Shown one piece after another: positions 1 to 6,436 of a stretch of DNA of 32,477 bases (the stretch's first letter is position 1; every line of letters starts with the position of its first letter). This DNA is from an uncultured Oscillospiraceae bacterium (GTDB taxonomy: Bacteria; Bacillota; Clostridia; Oscillospirales; Oscillospiraceae): NCBI GenBank assembly GCA_944385445.1, contig CALWXF010000021.1:1-32477 (forward strand), in the 5' to 3' direction. Both the position numbers and the translations under genes were made by a program. A model generated the notes under the pieces. That model searched no databases. It saw only the letters and a list, made by a program, of their open reading frames with translations, and had not been told where the DNA came from.

Positions 1-19
1 TATTGTCACGCTCGGATTG

Positions 20-128
20 GACGCATGGCCGGGCCACTAAGCCCGCCGACTCCGGGCAAACCCGGGGTGGTAAGTGCGCCACCCCTGGGCTTTGCCCATC
101 TGCTCTGGTCTTAGCGGCCCTATGCGTC
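20..128. repeat. Large nested hairpin downstream of the pgk remnant
   Basis: An imperfect inverted repeat spans about 109 bp. The outer arms are GACGCAT...CTAAG (20-41) and CTTAG...TATGCGTC (110-128). The inner arms are GGGCAAACCCGGGGTGG (54-70) and its near complement (79-97) with two bulged bases around an 8-nt loop. No protein reading is convincing. It could be a transcription-terminating structure, a degenerate MITE, or the outer hairpin of the element family seen at 215-361. The left context is cut by the window edge. Confidence 0.6.
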
Positions 129-148
129 TATCCTCAACGCTTCGTTAA

Positions 149-214
149 TTACTTGTCCAGCAGGCAAGCAACACCGGGCAGCTCCTTGCCTTCCAGGAAT
201 TCCAGGGAGGCGCC
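149..214 (-). pseudogene. Truncated second copy of the pgk 3' end
   Basis: Read on the minus strand, this segment encodes the last 21 residues of phosphoglycerate kinase ([21 protein letters not shown]) and a stop codon, the same peptide as the end of the intact pgk at 362-427. The two 66-bp copies differ at 5 positions, all synonymous third-codon positions. There is no start codon or upstream gene body, so it cannot make a protein by itself. It is either the displaced native end of pgk or a relic of a second pgk. Confidence 0.88.
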
Positions 215-361
215 CCCGGCGAAGCAGGCTTCGCCGGGAACCCGGGATGATTTCAATCCTCGGGCGAAGTGAATTCGCCCTGCGGCAAGGTTTGCTTCGC
301 AAACGCTTGGACGCACCTGTGGTGCGGCTCGCTTACGCTCGCGCGGCGGCGCAGTTGGATT
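215..361. mobile_element. Hairpin cassette between pgk and its displaced 3' end
   Basis: About 147 bp of non-coding DNA lies between the stop of intact pgk and the duplicated tail. It holds successive hairpins: CCCGGCGAAGC/GCTTCGCCGGG (215-238), an imperfect stem at 241-264, GGGCGAA-gtgaa-TTCGCCC (262-280), GTTTGC/GCAAAC near 290-304, and GCACC/GGTGC near 313-325. The gtgaa-loop hairpin recurs in the cassette after trmL. No ORF or transposase is present. Calling it a mobile element is inference from the flanking duplication. Confidence 0.5.
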
Positions 362-1555
362 TTACTTATCCAGCAGGCAAGCCACGCCGGGCAGCTCCTT
401 GCCCTCCAGGAACTCCAGGGAGGCGCCGCCGCCGGTGGAGATGTGGGTCATCTTGTCGGCGAAGCCCAGCTGAGCCACGGCAGCAGCGGAGTCACCGCCG
501 CCCACGATGGTGATGGCGTCGGTCTCGGCCAGAGCCTTGGCCAGAGCACGGGTGCCCTCAGCAAAGGCGGGGAACTCGAACACGCCCATGGGGCCGTTCC
601 AGATCACGGTGCCAGCGTCCTTCACGGCGTCGGAGAACAGAGCGATGGTCTTGGGGCCGATGTCCATGCCCATGCGGTCGTCGGGAATGGCCATGGTGTC
701 CACCAGCTCGGGAGTAGCGTCAGCGGAGAACTCAGCAGCGCACAGAGTGTCCACGGGCAGCAGGAACTTCACGCCCTTCTCCTGAGCCTTGGCCATCATC
801 TCCTTGCAGTAGTCCAGACGGTCCTCCTCCAGCAGGGAGGTGCCCACGGTGCCGCCCATGGCCTTGATGAAGGTGTAGGCCATGCCGCCGCCGATGATGA
901 TGGTGTCAGCGATGTCCAGCAGGTTGTTGATCACGCCGATCTTGGAAGAGACCTTGGCGCCGCCCAGAATGGCAACCAGGGGACGCTTGGGGTTGGCCAG
1001 AGCGCCGCCCATGATCTCCAGCTCCTTCTCGATCAGGAAGCCGGACACGGCGGGCAGGTAAGCGGCCACGCCAGCGGTGGAGGCGTGAGCACGGTGCACG
1101 GTGCCGAAAGCGTCGGAGACGTACACATCGGCCATATCAGCCAGAGCCTTGGCGAAGTCAGCGCCGTTCTTCTCCTCACGGATGTCGAAGCGGAGGTTCT
1201 CCAGCAGCATGATCTGGCCGGGCTGCAGAGCAGCGGCCTTGGCCTGGGCGTCCTCACCGATGGTGTCGGTGGCGAAAATGACCTCGCAGCCCAGCAGCTC
1301 GCTCAGGCGCTTGGCAACAGGAGCCAGAGTCAGGGACTCCTTCCGCTCGCCCTTGGGCTTGCCCAGGTGAGAGCAGGCGATGACAGCAGCGCCCTGCTCC
1401 AGCAGGTACTTCAGAGTGGGCAGAGCAGCCACGATACGCTTGTCGTCAGTAATGGCACCGGTGGCCTTGTCCTGGGGGACGTTGAAGTCGCAGCGGCACA
1501 GCACCTTTTTGCCCTTTACATCCAGATCCTTGACAGTCTTTTTGTTGTAGTTCAT
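362..1555 (-). CDS. pgk: Phosphoglycerate kinase
   Basis: This is a 397-residue cytosolic enzyme of glycolysis that moves a phosphate between 1,3-bisphosphoglycerate and ADP to give 3-phosphoglycerate and ATP. The length is normal for the family. Visible motifs are RCDFNVP near residue 21, SHLGKPKG near 62, GGAKVSSKI near 198, [24 protein letters not shown] and the C-terminal [14 protein letters not shown]. The ATG follows AAAGGAG. It reads toward the left window end, downstream of trmL, with two hairpins (1617-1659) between them. Its last 66 bp are duplicated at 149-214 with only synonymous differences, so the 3' end, or the whole gene, may have been acquired from a related lineage. Confidence 0.98.
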   Translation of the reverse strand: MNYNKKTVKDLDVKGKKVLCRCDFNVPQDKATGAITDDKRIVAALPTLKYLLEQGAAVIACSHLGKPKGERKESLTLAPVAKRLSELLGCEVIFATDTIGEDAQAKAAALQPGQIMLLENLRFDIREEKNGADFAKALADMADVYVSDAFGTVHRAHASTAGVAAYLPAVSGFLIEKELEIMGGALANPKRPLVAILGGAKVSSKIGVINNLLDIADTIIIGGGMAYTFIKAMGGTVGTSLLEEDRLDYCKEMMAKAQEKGVKFLLPVDTLCAAEFSADATPELVDTMAIPDDRMGMDIGPKTIALFSDAVKDAGTVIWNGPMGVFEFPAFAEGTRALAKALAETDAITIVGGGDSAAAVAQLGFADKMTHISTGGGASLEFLEGKELPGVACLLDK

Positions 1556-1616
1556 GTTCAGGCTCCTTTCAAAGTAACAGGGAAAATATTACCTTAATGG
1601 TATATAAAATTGGGTT

Positions 1617-1659
1617 GCAGGGTGGGGAACACCCTGCGCTTTCGCAATCCCATTGCGAA
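1617..1659 (-). terminator. Two adjacent hairpins between trmL remnant and pgk
   Basis: Two perfect inverted repeats stand side by side: GCAGGGTG-n5-CACCCTGC (1617-1637) and TTCGCAAT-n3-ATTGCGAA (1641-1659). On the minus strand they follow the trmL tail remnant and precede an AT-rich stretch and the pgk ribosome binding site. They may end or weaken read-through from trmL. A clean T-run is missing, so the terminator call is tentative. Confidence 0.45.
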
Positions 1660-1667
1660 CAAATCGT

Positions 1668-1727
1668 TTACTCCTCAGCCATACTGCCTGTCCCAGACAG
1701 ACCAGGGAAGCCCTGCTGTTTCAGGCC
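1668..1727 (-). pseudogene. Truncated second copy of the trmL 3' end
   Basis: On the minus strand this encodes GLKQQGFPGLSGTGSMAEE and a stop, matching the end of intact trmL (ALKQQGFPGLSGKGSMAKAE). I count 46 of 60 identical bases, one codon of length difference and mostly synonymous changes, including a two-class serine switch (TCG/AGT). It has no start or gene body. It is the second case in the window of a displaced, divergent gene tail lying downstream of its intact gene. Confidence 0.85.
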
Positions 1728-1836
1728 ACCCCCACAAAACCTGTTTTGTGGGGACCCCCGAGGATTTTATATGCGCAGGCCGGAAGTGAATTCCGTCCTG
1801 CTCCGCCGCACCAGCGGCGGCCCGCCGGGGGCGGGC
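1728..1836. mobile_element. Hairpin cassette between trmL and its displaced 3' end
   Basis: About 109 bp of non-coding DNA starts right after the trmL stop and ends at the duplicated tail. Hairpins are CCCCACAAAAC/GTTTTGTGGGG (1730-1753), GCAGG-CGGAA-gtgaa-TTCCG-CCTGC (1775-1801), CCGCCG/CGGCGG (1803-1820) and CCCGC/GCGGG (1821-1835). The gtgaa loop closed by GAA/TTC is identical to that in the pgk cassette at 262-280 while the outer stem differs. CCGAGGATT here also appears inverted in that cassette. Mobility is inferred only. Confidence 0.5.
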
Positions 1837-2325
1837 TTACTCGGCCTTGGCCATCGAGCCTTTCCCGGACAAGCCGGGAAAGCCTTGCTGTTTCAAGGCC
1901 TCGTAGGTGAGGATGGCCACCGAGTTGGACAGGTTCAGGCTTCTGGCATCCTCCCGCATGGGAATGCGGATGCAGCGGTCCCGGTAGCGCTCCCGCAGCC
2001 ACTGGGGCAGTCCGGCGGTTTCCTTGCCGAAAAACAGCCAACAACCGTCGGGAAAGGACACATCGGAGTAGTCCCGGGGCGCTTTTGTGGTGGCCAGCCA
2101 CAGCTCGGGCTGGGGATGTTGGGAGAAAAAGTCGTCCAAATCGCGGTATACCGTCAACTCCACCATAGGCCAGTAATCCAGTCCGGCCCGGCGTACGGCT
2201 TTTTCACTGATGTCGAATCCCAGAGGTTCGATCAAATGCAAATGGCAGCGGGTGGCTGCACAAGTGCGAGCGATATTTCCGCAATTCTGTGGAATTTCAG
2301 GTTCCACCAAAACAATATTGACCAT
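1837..2325 (-). CDS. trmL: tRNA (cytidine(34)-2'-O)-methyltransferase
   Basis: A SPOUT-superfamily methyltransferase of 162 residues that methylates the wobble ribose of tRNA-Leu species, using S-adenosylmethionine. Family signatures are the N-terminal VLVEPEIPQNCGNIARTCAAT, then GLDYW, LFFGKETAGLP and IRIPM...RSLNLSNSVAILTYEAL, which form the trefoil-knot cofactor site. I chose the ATG at 2325 rather than 2340 because AAGGAGGAG lies directly upstream of it and it gives the usual MVNIVLVEPEIP start. The 3' end contains an 8-bp inverted repeat (1861-1881), and a divergent copy of the tail lies downstream. It is transcribed toward pgk. Confidence 0.93.
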   Translation of the reverse strand: MVNIVLVEPEIPQNCGNIARTCAATRCHLHLIEPLGFDISEKAVRRAGLDYWPMVELTVYRDLDDFFSQHPQPELWLATTKAPRDYSDVSFPDGCWLFFGKETAGLPQWLRERYRDRCIRIPMREDARSLNLSNSVAILTYEALKQQGFPGLSGKGSMAKAE

Positions 2326-2340
2326 AATCTCCTCCTTCAA

Positions 2341-2672
2341 CCATGGACATTATATTCGTTTATGAACCAAATTACAAGAGAAAAAATGGGGAAAACAGCA
2401 AAAAAATAACTTTTTTTCGAGCCAAAGAAAAAATTATGAAAATCGCATAAAATAGTGGATTTTTTAACAATGCATATTTTAACTATTGATAAAATTTAAC
2501 AAAAATATAGATTTTACATTTTGCAAGATGTTTACTGAAAATGGAAAGTGAAAAATTTTGTGCAGATAGGGAACTTTTTGCCCCCCTCATGCGTCCAAGT
2601 GTACGGCGAGGACAGGGAGGCCTGACCCGCCAGAGAAATTTAGAAAACATATAAAGTAAGGAGAACTGCAAC
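2341..2672. promoter_or_regulatory. AT-rich intergenic region with ECF-sigma-like promoter
   Basis: This 330-bp stretch separates the divergent trmL and DUF4358 genes and is far more AT-rich than its surroundings. At 2570-2595 it has GGAACTTTTT, then CGTC after a 17-nt spacer from GGAAC. That arrangement is typical of extracytoplasmic-function sigma factor promoters (GGAAC...CGTC) and points at the lipoprotein gene about 75 bp downstream. Several A/T-rich segments (2400-2520) could hold housekeeping promoters for trmL. No ECF sigma gene is in the window. Confidence 0.5.
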
Positions 2673-3179
2673 ATGTTGAAGAAGATCGTGACGCTTGCCA
2701 TGGCCGCCATGATGGCCGTCGCCCTGGTTGCCTGCGGCAACACCGCCGCCCAGCCCACTGCCACTCCCACGCCCAAGCCTGTGGATCTGGCTGCCTTTGG
2801 CGAGAAGTACGTCACCGACCAGGTGATGCCCCCCCTGCTGGACACCAACGAGGACATGGGTAAGCAGATTCTGGACATGAACTATGCCGGCCTGAGCGAG
2901 ATGGAGCTGGAGCAGTGCCTGCCCTACGTGTCCATGATGAGCATCAACAACAGCGAGATGGTGCTGGTGCAGACCAAGAGTGCCGATGACGTTGCCAAGG
3001 TCAAGGAGATTTTCCAGGCTCGCATCGACAATATGCTCAACGGCGGTACTTTCTACCCCGAGACCATTGAGATCTGGCAGAACAACGCTGAGATCGTAGA
3101 GAATGGCAACTATGTGGCCCTGGTGGTGAGCACCGACAAGGACGCCATCGTGGAGGCTTACAACGCCCTGTTTGCCTAA
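2673..3179 (+). CDS. DUF4358-type lipoprotein
   Basis: A 168-residue predicted lipoprotein. A lipobox (VALVAC, cysteine at residue 21) follows a short hydrophobic signal, then a Pro/Thr linker (TATPTPKP) and a compact soluble domain with the pattern of DUF4358: an acidic 'LLDTNEDMGKQILDMNYAGLS' region, a central strand 'SEMVLVQTKSADDVAKVKEIF', and a final 'NGNYVALVVSTDKDAIVEAY'. AAGGAG lies 8 nt before the ATG. DUF4358 proteins often accompany MBOAT and DHHW genes, as here, so it probably assists acyl transfer at the outer membrane face. Its biochemical role is not known to me. A terminator-like hairpin separates it from the next gene. Confidence 0.85.
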   Translation: MLKKIVTLAMAAMMAVALVACGNTAAQPTATPTPKPVDLAAFGEKYVTDQVMPPLLDTNEDMGKQILDMNYAGLSEMELEQCLPYVSMMSINNSEMVLVQTKSADDVAKVKEIFQARIDNMLNGGTFYPETIEIWQNNAEIVENGNYVALVVSTDKDAIVEAYNALFA

Positions 3180-3248
3180 AAAATTTCTGGTGAATGGCCC
3201 GGTTGAGCCATCACAATTTGAGCAATCGGCTGAATTTTTGCCAGGCCC

Positions 3249-3281
3249 ACACGGGGTGTTGCATTTGGCAACACCCCGTGT
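3249..3281 (+). terminator. Terminator after the DUF4358 gene
   Basis: ACACGGGGTGTTGC pairs perfectly with its complement around a 5-nt loop and is followed by TACTTTATT. It would partly uncouple the lipoprotein transcript from the MBOAT gene that starts 40 bp downstream. Confidence 0.75.
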
Positions 3282-3320
3282 TACTTTATTAAGAGCAATT
3301 TGTCAACTGAGGTGACTGCC

Positions 3321-4721
3321 GTGGTATTCTCTACCCCTTATTTTTTGTTCTTATATTTGCCCATGGTGCTCCTTCTGTACTACATTTCTCCGCTGAAGTG
3401 GAGAAATCTGGTACTGATGGTGGTCAACCTGATTTTTTACGGCTGGGGCGAGCCGGTGTATATCATCCTCATGCTCATCTCCGTGGCCGCCAACCATGCC
3501 TTTGGCCTGGTGGTGAACCGATGCAAGCAAAAGGATAACCAACGGGGCGCCAAGGTTGTGGTGGCGCTGTCGGTGGTGTTCAACCTGGCCATGCTGGGCT
3601 TTTTCAAGTACTGGGACTTCCTGGCCAAGTCTTTGGCAGGGCTGGGGCTGAACATCATGCCCCAGTTCGGTCTGGAGCTGCCCATCGGCATTTCCTTCTA
3701 CACCTTCCAGACCATGAGCTACACCATTGACGTGTACCGGGGTGACACCCGGGTGCAGAAGAACATCATCACCTTCGGCACCTTCGTCACCCTCTTTCCC
3801 CAGCTCATTGCCGGCCCCATCCTTCAGTATAAGGACCTGGATGCCCAGCTGGAGCAGCGGGACCACACCGTGGAGCGGTTTGCCCTGGGTGTGCAGCGGT
3901 TTTGCGTGGGCCTGGCCAAGAAGGTGCTGCTGGCCAACAACCTGGGCAAGCTGTGGGACGTGTATCTGGCCACACCGGGGGCGGAGCTGACCACCCTGGG
4001 GGCATGGCTGGGCATTGTGGCCTTCTCCCTCCAGCTGTACTTTGACTTCTCCGGCTATTCGGACATGGCCATCGGCCTGGGCCGGATGCTGGGCTTTGAG
4101 TTCATGGAGAACTTCAACTACCCCTATATCTCCAAGTCCGCCACCGAATTCTGGCGGCGGTGGCACATCTCCCTGGGCAACTGGTTCCGAGATTACTTGT
4201 ATATCCCCCTTGGGGGAAGCCGGGTTGGGAAAGCCCGCCTGATCTTCAACACCCTGGTGGTGTGGGCTGCCACTGGCATCTGGCACGGGGCCAGCTGGAA
4301 CTTCCTCATCTGGGGCCTGTACTACTTCTGCTTCATCATGCTGGAAAAGCTGTGGCTGGGCAAATACCTGAAAAAGGCCCCTGCTGCCATCTCCCACCTC
4401 TATGGTATTTTTGTTGTGGTGGTGGGCTGGGCCATCTTCGCGGTAGAGGATTTCAATGCTATGGAACTCTACCTCAAGGCCATGTTTGGCATGGGGGCTG
4501 GCTTGGTGGACAGCTCGGCGCTGTACTACCTCTTCAACTACCTGCCTATGCTGGTGGTGGCTTGTGTGGCCGCCACCCCCTTGGCCGCCAAGGTGTGGCA
4601 CAAGATTCCCGCCAAGGTGTGGAAGCCTGCCTTGCCGGTACTGGTGTGTCTGGCCCTTGTGTTGGCCACCGCCTACCTGGTGGACGGCACCTACAACCCC
4701 TTCCTCTATTTCCGATTCTAA
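3321..4721 (+). CDS. MBOAT family O-acyltransferase (AlgI-like)
   Basis: A polytopic membrane protein of 466 residues that moves acyl, usually acetyl, groups across the membrane for O-acetylation of an extracellular polymer. The AlgI/DltB signature is clear: STPYFLFLYLP at the start, EFWRRWHISLGNWFRDYLYIPLGGSR around residue 282, and the catalytic histidine in GIWHGASWNF at 322. I chose the GTG at 3321, which has GAGGTG six bases upstream and gives the canonical VFSTP start; the TTG at 3300 has no good ribosome site. The DHHW gene follows after 14 nt. The acceptor could be a capsular or secondary wall polysaccharide, but nothing here identifies it. Confidence 0.93.
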   Translation: MVFSTPYFLFLYLPMVLLLYYISPLKWRNLVLMVVNLIFYGWGEPVYIILMLISVAANHAFGLVVNRCKQKDNQRGAKVVVALSVVFNLAMLGFFKYWDFLAKSLAGLGLNIMPQFGLELPIGISFYTFQTMSYTIDVYRGDTRVQKNIITFGTFVTLFPQLIAGPILQYKDLDAQLEQRDHTVERFALGVQRFCVGLAKKVLLANNLGKLWDVYLATPGAELTTLGAWLGIVAFSLQLYFDFSGYSDMAIGLGRMLGFEFMENFNYPYISKSATEFWRRWHISLGNWFRDYLYIPLGGSRVGKARLIFNTLVVWAATGIWHGASWNFLIWGLYYFCFIMLEKLWLGKYLKKAPAAISHLYGIFVVVVGWAIFAVEDFNAMELYLKAMFGMGAGLVDSSALYYLFNYLPMLVVACVAATPLAAKVWHKIPAKVWKPALPVLVCLALVLATAYLVDGTYNPFLYFRF

Positions 4722-4735
4722 GGAGGTGAACCGCT

Positions 4736-5854
4736 GTGAGTAAAAAGTATGCTGCATTCATTACCGCTCTCTTCTGCGTGTTCATCTTTGGCTTTGGCGC
4801 GGCGCTGCTGATTTCCCCCGACCGGGACTTCTCCCAGCAGGAGAACCGCTATCTGGCCAAGTTCGAGGCCCCCACGCTGTCCACCCTGAAGTCCGGCGAG
4901 TTTATGAAGGACTTTGAGCAGTACGTCATTGACCAGTTCCCCCTGCGGGACGGCTGGATTCAGCTCAAGGCCTGGTGTGAGCGGCTGGTGGGCAAGCAGG
5001 AGAACAACGGGGTCTACCTGGGCACCGACGACGGCCAGACCCTCTTTGCCCAGTACACCAAGCCCTCGGCGGAGGACCTTTCCAAGCGGGTGGGCTACGT
5101 CAACCAGTTGGGGGCCAATGTAGAGGTGCCCGTGTACTTCGCCCTCATCCCCGACAAGAGCTATGTGTGGGCCGACCGGCTGCCGGATCAGGCCCCCCTG
5201 GTGGACGACGGGTCCACCATCCAAGAGTCCATGGACCTCACCGGGGAGGACGTGACTTACATTGACCTGCGGGATGCCCTCAGCGGGGACGATGTGTTCT
5301 ACCGCACCGACCACCACTGGAGCCTCTTCGGAGCCTTCCAGAGCTATGAGGCCCTGACCCAGGCCATGGACGTGGAGACGGTGACCCCGGAAGGGGAGCC
5401 CACCCGAGTCAGCGACTCCTTCTACGGCACCACCTACTCCTCCAGCGGAGCGGGCTGGGTGCGCCCCGACGAGATCTACACCTGGGTCAGTGAAGAGGGC
5501 ATCACCGTGACGGCCTATCCAAAAGGCCAGCCCGAGCCCGGGGTGCTGTACGACAAGAGTTTTTTGGAGAAAAAGGACAAGTACTCCATGTTCCTGGGGG
5601 GCAACAAGCCGCTGGCCGTGTTGGAAAATCCCCAGGCAGAGGGCGGCAAGCTGCTGGTGATCCGGGACTCCTACTCCGACTCTCTGGCCCCCTTCCTGGC
5701 CCAGAGCTGGCAGGAGGTGCACCTGTTTGACGTGCGCTACAACCTCAACTCGGTGCAGCAGTACGTGGAGGAGAACCACATCGACCAGGTGTTGGTGCTC
5801 TTCTCCGCCTCCAACTTCTCCACTGAGTCCAACCTCTTTGTCATGAGCCGCTAA
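4736..5854 (+). CDS. DHHW family protein (AlgX/AlgJ-like, SGNH-type)
   Basis: A 372-residue exported or membrane-anchored protein with one N-terminal transmembrane segment (residues 7-26). The DHHW motif is at 192-195 (YRTDHHWSLF) and the serine-containing RDSYSDS block at 310-316, as in the acetyltransferase/esterase proteins that work with MBOAT partners. It probably takes the acetyl group delivered by the MBOAT protein and places it on an extracellular polymer. The GTG start has AGGAGGTG eight bases upstream. It is co-transcribed with the MBOAT gene and followed by a strong terminator. The family is well recognised; the substrate is unknown. Confidence 0.88.
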   Translation: MSKKYAAFITALFCVFIFGFGAALLISPDRDFSQQENRYLAKFEAPTLSTLKSGEFMKDFEQYVIDQFPLRDGWIQLKAWCERLVGKQENNGVYLGTDDGQTLFAQYTKPSAEDLSKRVGYVNQLGANVEVPVYFALIPDKSYVWADRLPDQAPLVDDGSTIQESMDLTGEDVTYIDLRDALSGDDVFYRTDHHWSLFGAFQSYEALTQAMDVETVTPEGEPTRVSDSFYGTTYSSSGAGWVRPDEIYTWVSEEGITVTAYPKGQPEPGVLYDKSFLEKKDKYSMFLGGNKPLAVLENPQAEGGKLLVIRDSYSDSLAPFLAQSWQEVHLFDVRYNLNSVQQYVEENHIDQVLVLFSASNFSTESNLFVMSR

Positions 5855-5872
5855 AAACCCCATACAATTGTC

Positions 5873-5906
5873 TGACGCACAGTCCGCCATTTTGGACTGT
5901 GCGTCA
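5873..5906 (+). terminator. Rho-independent terminator of the MBOAT/DHHW operon
   Basis: TGACGCACAGTCC forms a perfect 13-bp stem with its complement around an 8-nt loop and is followed by a T-rich tract. Confidence 0.9.
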
Positions 5907-5910
5907 GTGT

Positions 5911-6101
5911 TTTTGTATATGAGAGAACACCCCGGGCCGGGGCGGCGGTCACAGCGGGTGTTGGCACATCCGCAGCAGCTGCCACGGCATCACCGCTGTG
6001 CACGACCTTGGGATGATTGTGAGAAAAAGATATCATGTGCATCTGAAAACACCCTGAAAGCCTGGGCGTTTTAGGTGTAAAGGTTTTGTGAACATCCGCC
6101 C
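5911..6101. other. Intergenic region with a nested inverted repeat
   Basis: No gene is evident. The inverted repeat CACAGCGG (5950-5957)/CCGCTGTG (5993-6000) encloses TGGCA (5962-5966)/TGCCA (5980-5984), so the segment could fold as a two-tier hairpin. I do not recognise a riboswitch or known RNA family in it. It leads into the promoter at 6102. Confidence 0.35.
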
Positions 6102-6142
6102 TTTCAGCTACCTTTCAGGTTGGAGGAGTAGTATACTATAAT
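6102..6142 (+). promoter_or_regulatory. Direct-repeat operator and promoter of the two-component system
   Basis: Two TTTCAG half-sites (6102-6107 and 6113-6118) are spaced 11 bp apart, the usual helical phasing for an OmpR-family dimer, and are followed by TATACT/TATAAT (6132-6142). The same TTTCAGC..CCTTTCAG arrangement occurs upstream of the ABC operon at 8570. Autoregulation by the adjacent response regulator is the likeliest reading. Confidence 0.65.
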
Positions 6143-6149
6143 GCGTACG

Positions 6150-6387
6150 GAACAAAGCCGAACGCCTTGGAAGCTGTGGCTTACAAGGCCATTTGGCTTT
6201 GTTCAAGGTGCAAGGTTTTTGAACAAAGTTCTTCAAAAAACTTGCACCTTCCGCTGATGCGCTGAGGCGCACCAGCGGAAATACGCATTGTAGCAATGGC
6301 TGAATTCCGTAAAAGCGGCTCCTTTGAGCCGTTTTTACGGAATTGCGCGGCTGCTGCCGCGTGAATAAACCGATTTGCGGTTTATTC
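6150..6387 (+). repeat. Seven consecutive hairpins in the two-component leader
   Basis: Between the -10 element and the response regulator start, the leader contains seven back-to-back inverted repeats: 6150-6204 (GAACAAAGCC, GCCTTG and AAGC arms nested), 6205-6250 (AAGGTGCAAG arms with TTTTTGAA/TTCAAAAA), 6251-6278 (CCGCTG, TGCGC), 6286-6298, 6303-6344 (a 19-bp stem with one G-U), 6346-6361 and 6363-6387 (GAATAAACCG). No reading frame crosses it convincingly. It may be a cluster of inserted hairpin elements or a structured 5' leader. Confidence 0.75.
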
Positions 6388-6436
6388 AGCAGACATTACT
6401 ATAGAGACAGTGTAACAGGTATATGGAGGGGTATCC

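Noticed and set aside
269-1597. Long plus-strand frame of 442 residues opposite pgk
   Set aside because: It is the GC-rich antisense shadow of pgk: Gly/His/Gln-rich, no family features and no ribosome site. pgk itself is certain.
2483-2878. Minus-strand frame across the AT-rich region and the DUF4358 start
   Set aside because: It crosses the promoter region and overlaps a well-supported lipoprotein gene; the translation shows no family.
3351-4757. Long minus-strand frame opposite the MBOAT gene
   Set aside because: It is low-complexity His/Gln/Gly-rich shadow coding, while the plus strand encodes a clear membrane protein with catalytic motifs.
6150-6387. CRISPR array
   Set aside because: The repeats are different hairpins without a constant repeat length or spacers, and no cas gene is present.
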